From positions 1-6,746 of the forward strand of contig CALBHZ010000217.1 of the NCBI GenBank assembly GCA_937892815.1: DNA of 6,746 nt. The letters run 5' to 3'. How positions within the stretch are numbered: the first letter of the stretch is position 1; the number at the start of each line of letters is the position of its first letter. Below are positions 1 through 5,850 of this stretch, one piece after another. The position numbers and the translations under genes are program-made. Source of the stretch: an uncultured archaeon (GTDB lineage Archaea; Thermoproteota; Nitrososphaeria; Conexivisphaerales; CALBHZ01). Under the pieces are notes generated by a model. That model was not told the origin of the DNA. It was given only the letters and a program-made list of their open reading frames with translations, and did not search any database.

Positions 1-3
1 TTT

Positions 4-69
4 CAAGCAGAAGACGGCATACGAGATGTAGAGAGGTCTCGTGGGCTCGGAGATGTGTATAAGAGACAG
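4..69 (+). other. Untrimmed Illumina P7 / Nextera adapter (sequencing artefact)
   Basis: Bases 4-27 equal the Illumina P7 flow-cell sequence, 28-35 (gtagagag) are in the place of an 8-base i7 index and match the Nextera N707 index as I remember it, and 36-69 equal the Nextera read-2 transposase adapter. The last 19 bases (51-69) are the Tn5 mosaic end. This is library DNA joined to the contig end, not part of the genome. It also means that whatever follows the small-subunit gene has been lost. The three T residues at 1-3 may come from the same source. Confidence 0.98.
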
Positions 70-70
70 T

Positions 71-95
71 CTTAAAAATTTCCGCTTTTTAACGG
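71..95 (-). terminator. Possible T-tract terminator after the hydroxylase operon
   Basis: Directly after the TAA of the small-subunit gene the minus strand reads CCGTTAAAAAGCGG and then AAATTTTTAAG: a very weak 3-bp stem followed by a run of five T. Archaeal transcription often ends on T-rich tracts, so this could end the operon. The adapter cuts the sequence off a few bases later, so read-through into a further gene cannot be excluded. Confidence 0.3.
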
Positions 96-578
96 TTATT
101 GAGAAGATCTACCTTCCCAATATCTACGATGGGCTTCCTGAACGGCGTTTATGATATGAACGTATCCCGTACACATGCAATAGTTTCCGTGTAATAGCCT
201 TCTTATCTGTTCCCTAGTTAGCTTTGGATACTTCCTTATTATGTAGTAGGTCATCATCAACATTCCAGGCGTACAATATCCACATTGTAAGGCGAAGTTG
301 TTTCTAAAAGCTTCCTGCTCAATACTCAACTCTTCTCCTTTAGCCAGTCCTTCAACTGTTAGTATTTCAGCTCCATCCGCCTGTACGGCAAATATCTGAC
401 AGGACTTAACCGGCCTACCGTTCATTATTACCGTACAAGCTCCGCAATGTCCGGTATCGCATCCTATATGCGTTCCCTTAAGCTTAGCTACATCCCTTAT
501 GAAGTGTACTAGCAAAAGTCTAGGTTCTACATCGGCCGTATACTTCTTTCCGTTTATGGTAATTGTAACGACGACCAT
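96..578 (-). CDS. Molybdenum hydroxylase small subunit, 2x[2Fe-2S] (CoxS/XdhC-type)
   Basis: This is the electron-transfer subunit of a xanthine dehydrogenase-family enzyme, passing electrons between the Mo-pterin site and FAD. The 160 residues match the usual length of separate small subunits. The N-terminal plant-ferredoxin fold has cysteines C40, C45, C48 and C60 (GCDTGHCGAC...C) for the first [2Fe-2S] cluster. The C-terminal four-helix domain has C99 and C102 (QCGYCTPG) and C134 and C136 (GNYCMCTGY) for the second. All eight ligands are present. The usual Arg between the last two cysteines (CRC) is Met here. There is no signal peptide, so a cytoplasmic complex is expected. The ATG at 578 is supported by a full-strength Shine-Dalgarno 7 nt upstream, and the gene starts 7 nt after the medium-subunit stop. 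It resembles the small subunits of aerobic CO dehydrogenase, aldehyde oxidoreductase and 4-hydroxybenzoyl-CoA reductase; the substrate cannot be told from this subunit. Confidence 0.95.
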   Translation of the reverse strand: MVVVTITINGKKYTADVEPRLLLVHFIRDVAKLKGTHIGCDTGHCGACTVIMNGRPVKSCQIFAVQADGAEILTVEGLAKGEELSIEQEAFRNNFALQCGYCTPGMLMMTYYIIRKYPKLTREQIRRLLHGNYCMCTGYVHIINAVQEAHRRYWEGRSSQ

Positions 579-585
579 TCGTGGT

Positions 586-594
586 TCACCTCCT
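586..594 (-). promoter_or_regulatory. Shine-Dalgarno of the small-subunit gene, overlapping a stop codon
   Basis: The minus strand reads AGGAGGTGA, a complete match to the 3' end of archaeal 16S rRNA, 7 nt before the ATG at 578. The final TGA of this motif is the stop codon of the medium-subunit gene, and its AGG AGG are the last two Arg codons of that protein. A ribosome ending the upstream gene therefore sits on the start signal of the next one, which favours coupled translation. Confidence 0.9.
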
Positions 595-1437
595 ATACAG
601 ATCTAAAATTAACCTCTTCAATACCACCTTCGTTACCTCTCTCCTATACTCGGATGTACCGTGAACGTCGGTCGGCGGTTCCAGTTCTTTCACCGCCTCG
701 TCTATAGCTGAGCTTAACTTATCCTCTTCAATGACTCCTCCTTTTACTTTATCTTCTAAGGCCTCAAGCCTAACGGGTTTAGGACCTACTCCTCCTACGG
801 CTACCCTAATATCCTCTACCTTACCGTTATCTGCCTTTAGTAGAGCGGCGGCATTTACTACCGCTAAATCGCCTTCTCTCCTAGCGAACTTAGTAAACCC
901 GGCTTTTCCATTATAGGGAGGTATTACGACTTCCTCCAAAATTTCATTTTCCTCTATATTCGTAGTGAACGGTCCTAGGATGAAATCCTCGACTGGAACG
1001 ATCCTCTTACCCTCCTTCCCTCTAACTACAACTTCAGAACCCAGAACTATTAAAGTAGGAGGATAATCGGCTGCTGGATCCGCATGACATAAGCTTCCTC
1101 CGATAGTTCCCCTGCTCCTTATTTGAACATCGGCTATTTTCTCGGCAGTCTCAGCTAAGACGGGCCATCTCTCCCTTATTAACTCGGACTCTTCTATTTC
1201 AGCGTGAGTAGTTAAAGCCCCAATTCTGAGCTCTCCCTTATCTCCTACCCTTATGTATCTCAGCTCTTCGATCCTACCTATGTCCACTAAATAGGTGGGG
1301 GATACAATTCTAAGCTTCATCAGAGGCACTAAGCTCTGTCCACCAGCTATAACCTTTGCACCCTCATGTGTACTTAAAAAATCAATCGCGTCCTTGACGC
1401 TCTTAGCTCTATAATACTCAAATTTCCTCGGTATCAC
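586..1437 (-). CDS. Molybdenum hydroxylase medium subunit, FAD-binding (CoxM-type)
   Basis: This is the FAD-binding subunit of the same hydroxylase, linking the iron-sulfur subunit to the external electron acceptor. The 283 residues are the standard length for CoxM/CutB-type proteins. The two flavin-binding motifs are present: AGGQSL at 31-36 and TIGGSLCHADPAAD at 111-124. A conserved FARREGDLAVVN stretch follows at 184-195, and the C-terminal CO dehydrogenase flavoprotein domain carries HGTSEYRREV at 259-268. The only cysteine is C117. Classical 4-hydroxybenzoyl-CoA reductase medium subunits (about 320 residues) have a 40-residue insertion binding an extra [4Fe-4S] cluster; that insertion and its cysteines are absent here. 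The start is GTG at 1437, overlapping the TGA of the large-subunit gene by 4 bp, with GAGGTG 7 nt upstream. The subunit is expected in the cytoplasm. Confidence 0.94.
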   Translation of the reverse strand: MIPRKFEYYRAKSVKDAIDFLSTHEGAKVIAGGQSLVPLMKLRIVSPTYLVDIGRIEELRYIRVGDKGELRIGALTTHAEIEESELIRERWPVLAETAEKIADVQIRSRGTIGGSLCHADPAADYPPTLIVLGSEVVVRGKEGKRIVPVEDFILGPFTTNIEENEILEEVVIPPYNGKAGFTKFARREGDLAVVNAAALLKADNGKVEDIRVAVGGVGPKPVRLEALEDKVKGGVIEEDKLSSAIDEAVKELEPPTDVHGTSEYRREVTKVVLKRLILDLYRR

Positions 1438-3839
1438 CTTTTACCACCTCTTATAAGCCTCCATATCCTTTCGGGAGTTAAGGGAAGCTCTGTAATTTTT
1501 ACATTGAACGGTGATAAGGCGTCCTCAATAGCATTCGCTACCGCTGCTAATGAAGTTATGGCTCCTCCTTCCCCTGCAGCCTTCGTACCTAAAACCGTAG
1601 AGGGTGCTGGAGATTGTAGCTCGTGTACTTCTATATCCGGCGCCTCGGTAGGAGTTGGCTTCAGGTACTCTCCAAAGGTTAGGCATAAGTTATTTCCGTT
1701 CTCATCAAATACGAACTCTTCGTACAGTACGCCTCCTATTCCGCTAACGGTAGATCCAATGGCCATCCCCTCTACGATTTTTGGATTGATAACTCTACCG
1801 GCATCATGTACAATTACGTATTTCAAGATGCTGACCTTTCCGGTCTCTATATCTACTTCAACTACGCATATATGGGCGGAATTAGCATGTGTTAGCTGTA
1901 TATTGAAGTTCGTCTTTTGCGGAGGCTTCGCAAACGGATTCATATAGGCCGCTTTTACCACTAAACCAGGCTCTTCTCCCGGAGGGAGCATTAAAAGCCT
2001 CCTGTACGCTATTGTAGCTATATCCTCAAACGTAATCATCCTACTCTTATCAAATACGGCCTTTACGGCTCTACCCTCGATTATAAGCTGCTTTGGATCT
2101 ACCTTTAGGTAATAACTCGCTATTCTCAGTATCTTTTCCTTTAACTGATTTGCTGCTTTTACAACCGCTCCTATATCTACGTCTTGGAAAGCGTTTGAAT
2201 ACGTGCCGGAATATCCCAGAAAGCCTTGGGTGGAATCAAACGTTAAATCAACCGTTACTTCTTCTGGAGATATGTTAAATATATCTGCTACTACTTGAGC
2301 TATGCTCGTCATATGTCCGGTACCGATCTCACAGGAGCTCGTTCTCACCTTAATTCTTCCGGTCATATCCATCTCTATAGTCGCTATCTCTCCAGCTCCC
2401 ATAAACGTCGGAATTCCTGGTTTAGATAGATAATAATAACCTAAGTTCGAGGTTCCGGGCTCTATGCCTGTTGAGATTCCTATACCTATATACCTTCCCT
2501 GTCTTCTCAACTCTTCTTGCTTCTTCCTCCACTCCTTGTAGTTAATAGCTTCAAGAGCCTTCTTTAAGGTTAAAGGATAATTGCCGCTTTCATATACCTC
2601 TCCGCTTGGCGTAGTATACGGCATTTCCTCGGGCTGGATGTAATTCTTGAATCTAATATCCGTAGGATCCATCTTAAGCTTTCTAGCTGCTAAATCAACC
2701 AATCTTTCTAACACGAAGGTCATAAAGGGCTTACCTACCCCTCTGTCTTGAACGACCGGAGGTTTATTCGTAGCTATAGAATAAAACTCGAAACTTAAGT
2801 TCTTTATTCTATAGCATCCGAACATGTTCGCGAACTTGATAAGCGAATATAGGCCGGCGACAAACGGCCAATTTCCATCTGCTTGGTAATCTACTAACTT
2901 CATTCCCAACATCGTACCATCTCTCTTTAAAGCAAGCTCGGCATCCATATATCCATCAGGTCTATGGGGTCCGTACAAGCTTTCCATTCTAGTTTGAACC
3001 CATTTAACGGGCTTTCCAGTTAGCTTGCTCAAAAGAGAGATTATAGCTACGTATTGCCATATAGCTAGCTTATAGCCGAACCCTCCGCCTATAGGAGGTA
3101 CCATAAGCCTAATCTTCTCGGGAGGAATTCCGAGAACCCTCGATACTCCCCAAATCGTTCTTCCAGGCTGTTGATCTGTAGCGTATACCAGTAATTCGTC
3201 TCTAGTCTTATCGTAGTAAGCATTTACTACGTAGTTTTCTAAGGGCGTTGAGGCGTATCGATGTATTCTGAATCGCTCCTTTATTACTACATCCGCCCTG
3301 TTGAAAGCCGTCTCTAAGTCCCCAAACTCAAATTTGTCATGTATTATTATGTTCGTACCTAGCTCTTCATATATCAGGGGGGCGTTAGGCTTGAGAGCCT
3401 CTTCGATGGTCATGACAGTTGGTAAGGGCTCGTATTCCACTTCAATTAGATCAAGCGCGTCGTAAGCTGTGTACTTATCCTTAGCTACAACCGCCGCGAC
3501 GGGCTCTCCATGGTACCTAACCTTTCCTTTAGCTATTATGTAGTGCGTAGTAGGGGATCTAGGGGCCGCTCTAGCGTACATAGGCTTGGTTAACTTCGCA
3601 ACTTCCTCCCCAGTTAGGACGTATACTACTCCGGGCAGCTTCAACGCTTTAGATACGTCTATGGACTTTATCTTAGCGTGAGCGTAAGGGCTTCTGAGAA
3701 TAGCTGCGTAATGCTGATCTGCTAGCTCTATATCATCGGTAAAACCTCCAAGCCCCCTTAGAAGCTTCAGGTCTTCAAGTCTTTTAAAAGCCTGACCTAT
3801 GTACTTTCTCCTTTTCATTAATTCTTGAAGAGATAACAT
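1434..3839 (-). CDS. Molybdenum hydroxylase large subunit, Mo-pterin-binding (CoxL/XdhB-type)
   Basis: This is the catalytic subunit of a xanthine dehydrogenase-family enzyme holding the Mo-pterin cytosine dinucleotide-type cofactor. At 801 residues it is full length. The N-terminal aldehyde oxidase/xanthine dehydrogenase a/b hammerhead domain (about 27-145) includes LRSPYAHAKI and YHGEPVAAVV. The Mo-binding part has GGGFGYK at 251-257, the substrate-site loop at 364-371, an IGTGH cofactor loop at 505-509, and GEGG at 756-759, whose E757 aligns with the catalytic Glu of the family. The substrate loop reads QDRGVGKP instead of AYRGAGRP (form II) or AYRCSFR (CO dehydrogenase); without the Cys that binds copper, aerobic CO oxidation is unlikely. 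The first ATG fits a TATA box 29.5 nt upstream, implying a nearly leaderless mRNA, and the protein then enters the family pattern (YIGQAFKRLEDLKLLRG). No Tat signal is visible. Substrates could be an aldehyde, an aromatic acyl-CoA or an N-heterocycle; I cannot choose. Confidence 0.93.
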   Translation of the reverse strand: MLSLQELMKRRKYIGQAFKRLEDLKLLRGLGGFTDDIELADQHYAAILRSPYAHAKIKSIDVSKALKLPGVVYVLTGEEVAKLTKPMYARAAPRSPTTHYIIAKGKVRYHGEPVAAVVAKDKYTAYDALDLIEVEYEPLPTVMTIEEALKPNAPLIYEELGTNIIIHDKFEFGDLETAFNRADVVIKERFRIHRYASTPLENYVVNAYYDKTRDELLVYATDQQPGRTIWGVSRVLGIPPEKIRLMVPPIGGGFGYKLAIWQYVAIISLLSKLTGKPVKWVQTRMESLYGPHRPDGYMDAELALKRDGTMLGMKLVDYQADGNWPFVAGLYSLIKFANMFGCYRIKNLSFEFYSIATNKPPVVQDRGVGKPFMTFVLERLVDLAARKLKMDPTDIRFKNYIQPEEMPYTTPSGEVYESGNYPLTLKKALEAINYKEWRKKQEELRRQGRYIGIGISTGIEPGTSNLGYYYLSKPGIPTFMGAGEIATIEMDMTGRIKVRTSSCEIGTGHMTSIAQVVADIFNISPEEVTVDLTFDSTQGFLGYSGTYSNAFQDVDIGAVVKAANQLKEKILRIASYYLKVDPKQLIIEGRAVKAVFDKSRMITFEDIATIAYRRLLMLPPGEEPGLVVKAAYMNPFAKPPQKTNFNIQLTHANSAHICVVEVDIETGKVSILKYVIVHDAGRVINPKIVEGMAIGSTVSGIGGVLYEEFVFDENGNNLCLTFGEYLKPTPTEAPDIEVHELQSPAPSTVLGTKAAGEGGAITSLAAVANAIEDALSPFNVKITELPLTPERIWRLIRGGKR
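1445..1450 (-). promoter_or_regulatory. Shine-Dalgarno deciding the GTG start of the medium subunit
   Basis: The minus strand reads GAGGTG inside the last codons of the large-subunit gene, 7 nt before the GTG at 1437-1435. This spacing equals that of the small-subunit gene and supports the GTG start and the 4-bp GTGA overlap. Confidence 0.75.
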
Positions 3840-3864
3840 TGATCGAGATATCGTTAAATCTTGC

Positions 3865-3875
3865 TAATATACTTT
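3865..3875 (-). promoter_or_regulatory. TATA box/BRE of the hydroxylase operon, leaderless start
   Basis: On the minus strand GTATATTA (3872-3865), preceded by purine-rich GATAAA as a possible BRE, is centred 29.5 nt before the ATG at 3839. Archaeal transcription starts about 26 nt after the TATA centre, so the mRNA would begin only about 3 nt before the ATG. There is no Shine-Dalgarno upstream of this ATG, which agrees with leaderless translation of the first gene of the operon. Confidence 0.65.
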
Positions 3876-3932
3876 ATCCATATGGAGAATAAATTTCCTA
3901 CTTCTTGCCTCTTAAAGATAAAAATAATATAA

Positions 3933-3957
3933 TTTATTAAGGGATCTTCTTAATAAA
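3933..3957. repeat. Perfect 9-bp inverted repeat between ligase and hydroxylase genes
   Basis: tttattaag (3933-3941) and cttaataaa (3949-3957) are perfect reverse complements separated by the 7 bases ggatctt. The repeat lies about 60 bp upstream of the hydroxylase TATA box and about 50 bp beyond the ligase stop. It may be an operator for a dimeric regulator, or, read on the minus strand where a T-rich tract follows, a second terminator for the ligase transcript. Confidence 0.5.
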
Positions 3958-3989
3958 AATTGTACTAAAAGAGAGATATTTTTGTGCTT

Positions 3990-4023
3990 AAATAAAAATA
4001 TAAGGAAGTTATTTCCCTTCCTT
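3990..4023 (-). terminator. Hairpin and T-rich terminator of the CoA ligase gene
   Basis: On the minus strand AAGGAAG (4023-4017) and CTTCCTT (4008-4002) can pair perfectly around an 8-nt loop that contains the ligase TAA stop. A T-rich stretch (TATATTTTTATTT) follows immediately. This has the form of an intrinsic terminator and suggests that the ligase is transcribed separately from the hydroxylase operon. Confidence 0.55.
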
Positions 4024-5688
4024 CCTCTCCCTCTCTTCTTCCATTTGCTTTAACGTTAGTCTACTGATCTTTTGGAAGGTAGTTCTCGGTATCTCATCGA
4101 TAGCTTCGATCCATTTAGGTACCTTATATCCCCCTATCTCCTTTCTAACCATTTGCTGTAGCTCCTTTACTAGCTCATCGGTTAGCTTGTAGCCTGGCTT
4201 GAGAACTACGAAGGCCTTCGGATACTGCAGACCATCTACGTCCTTCTTAGGTATCACCGCTGCGTCCTTTACCGCTGGGTGCTTCAATAGTACTCCTTCA
4301 ACTTCTAGTGGAGATACCCACATTCCGTGAACTTTGAACAGATCGTCGATTCTGCCTACATGCCAGAAGAACCCATCCTCATCGAAGTATAACGAATCGC
4401 CGGTCCTAACCCATTCTCCGACTTTAGTGCTAACCGTCTTATGGTATTTCCTCCAGTAGAAGAAGAAGTTAGTATCGCTCTTAACCCAAAGCTCACCTTC
4501 CTTATAAGGCTCTGTGATCTGTTCTAACGTATCTGGGTTAACTAGCTTAACTTCAACTCCGTAAATTGGCTTACCACAAGACCCCATTTTATGTTCCTTA
4601 GGCCTGTTTGCAAGCCATTCATAGGTTATCTCAGAGCTTCCTATTGAATCATATATCTCGAGACCGTATATTTCCTTAAACTTTTCGTGAATAGCTATAG
4701 GTATCTTTTCAGAAGCCGACACTATCATTCTGAGGGAACTTAAATCAGGTTTCCTCCCTCTCTCCTCCGGATATGAAATTAGCCACTTTAGAACGGTAGG
4801 TACCGTTATAACTACTGTAGGCCTATGTTTCTCGATTTGTTCTACTACGAGGTCAACTGTTAGCCTCTTGCTAGACGCTATACATGTAGCGCCTAAATAC
4901 AGCGGCATTAAAATTCCCGGCCATAAACCATGAGTGTGGAATTTCGGCGATGTATCGTAGAAGACGTCGTCGCCCGTCCATTCGAGGAATTTAGTATGCC
5001 TATCTGGTATTAGGACGAAGTCGCTAGGTAGGTGTACTATACACTTAGGTCTTCCAGTAGTACCTCCTGAGTAGAAGAAGTAGCCGATATCGTCTCTATG
5101 TTTCTTAACCGGAGTGAATTCCTCCTTCATCGGCTCTACTACTTCCTCATATGATTTCCACTCACCCTTCCCCTTCCCTCTTACAATTACATGTTTCAAA
5201 GTAGGGGGTAGCTTGTCTTTGATGGCCTCTAGCTTTTCTAGCTGCGATTCATCAATGAATAGCAACTTACATGCGGTGTCCTCTATAAAGTACAGTAGAT
5301 CGTGGGTCTTGTAAAGCGGAGATACCCAACATGGAGCTACACCAGCTCTGTGCGCTCCTAGCCACATCGTAAAGGACTCTATAGAATCCGGTACGAACAT
5401 TAACATCCTGCTATCGAAATCTAACCCGAGAGAAGTTAACGCGTTAGCAACTTTACATACCTTCTTTAGCACGTCTTCGTAAGTGTACTTTACATCATCG
5501 ACTATCATAGCAACTTTTTTCGGTATCTTCTCCACGTTTCTATCTAGGAGTATCTCGGTTGGATTTAGCCATTCTGGAACCTCCGGAGGTTTGTACTGTC
5601 TCCAATCTGGCGGAAAAGCCCTTTCCCAAGATGGCCAATCGTCTGGATACTTCCCTTCCGGCATATAAGTTGCTGGACTTCTATACAT
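4009..5688 (-). CDS. AMP-forming acyl-/aryl-CoA ligase, benzoate-CoA ligase type
   Basis: This ANL-superfamily enzyme should convert a carboxylic acid, ATP and CoA to the acyl-CoA, AMP and PPi. At 559 residues it is complete. The ATP-binding P-loop is YSGGTTGRPK at 206-215, the adenine/substrate motif DSIGSSEI at 347-354, and the ribose-binding Asp is D431 (TGD). The hinge and C-terminal domain start is GRIDDLFKVHGMWVSPLEVE at 445-464. This GRxDDxxKVxGxxVSPxEVE form is typical of benzoate- and 4-hydroxybenzoate-CoA ligases. The catalytic Lys of the A10 motif is K540, but the motif reads TTFQKISR, with Gln where Gly normally precedes the Lys. The ATG at 5688 is supported by a TATA box 29.5 nt upstream; the next Met is M9. 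The neighbouring molybdenum hydroxylase suggests that the product or a derivative is its substrate. Medium-chain or other organic acids remain possible. It is a soluble cytoplasmic protein. Confidence 0.9.
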   Translation of the reverse strand: MYRSPATYMPEGKYPDDWPSWERAFPPDWRQYKPPEVPEWLNPTEILLDRNVEKIPKKVAMIVDDVKYTYEDVLKKVCKVANALTSLGLDFDSRMLMFVPDSIESFTMWLGAHRAGVAPCWVSPLYKTHDLLYFIEDTACKLLFIDESQLEKLEAIKDKLPPTLKHVIVRGKGKGEWKSYEEVVEPMKEEFTPVKKHRDDIGYFFYSGGTTGRPKCIVHLPSDFVLIPDRHTKFLEWTGDDVFYDTSPKFHTHGLWPGILMPLYLGATCIASSKRLTVDLVVEQIEKHRPTVVITVPTVLKWLISYPEERGRKPDLSSLRMIVSASEKIPIAIHEKFKEIYGLEIYDSIGSSEITYEWLANRPKEHKMGSCGKPIYGVEVKLVNPDTLEQITEPYKEGELWVKSDTNFFFYWRKYHKTVSTKVGEWVRTGDSLYFDEDGFFWHVGRIDDLFKVHGMWVSPLEVEGVLLKHPAVKDAAVIPKKDVDGLQYPKAFVVLKPGYKLTDELVKELQQMVRKEIGGYKVPKWIEAIDEIPRTTFQKISRLTLKQMEEERERKEGK

Positions 5689-5712
5689 CCTAATTTTTGA
5701 ACTTAATATCTA

Positions 5713-5728
5713 CTATATATTTTTTTCG
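5713..5728 (-). promoter_or_regulatory. TATA box/BRE of the CoA ligase gene, leaderless start
   Basis: The minus strand reads CGAAAAAAATATATAG. The TATA core AATATATA (5721-5714) is centred 29.5 nt before the ATG at 5688, the same distance as in the hydroxylase promoter, and the purine-rich CGAAAAA can serve as BRE. No Shine-Dalgarno precedes the ATG. A leader of about 3 nt or none is expected. Confidence 0.7.
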
Positions 5729-5850
5729 AAAGTAGAACTCGTATCTAAGAAAAACTTAACCAAAGCGAGGTTTATTATTCAAAATTTAACGTATATTCAA
5801 GCTTTATCTTGTAAGAAGAAAGAAATAGTCGATTGTCGAAAATTTAAGTT

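Noticed and set aside
1..69. Tn5 mosaic end as evidence of a natural transposon
   Set aside because: It is embedded in the exact order P7-index-Nextera adapter, so it comes from library preparation, not from a mobile element.
96..3839. Aerobic carbon monoxide dehydrogenase (coxSML)
   Set aside because: Subunit layout fits, but the large subunit lacks the AYRCSFR loop and its copper-binding Cys, so a CO dehydrogenase name would be unsupported.
96..3839. Classical 4-hydroxybenzoyl-CoA reductase (hcrABC)
   Set aside because: The medium subunit has only one cysteine and no 40-residue insertion for the additional [4Fe-4S] cluster.
731..5668. Several plus-strand open frames of 60-147 codons inside the four main genes
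   Set aside because: They lie antisense to clearly conserved genes, have low-complexity Ser/Pro/Leu-rich translations and no start signals of their own.
5829..5839. tcga-ttg-tcga symmetric motif between livF relic and ligase
   Set aside because: Only 4-bp arms that are themselves palindromic; too short to support an operator call.
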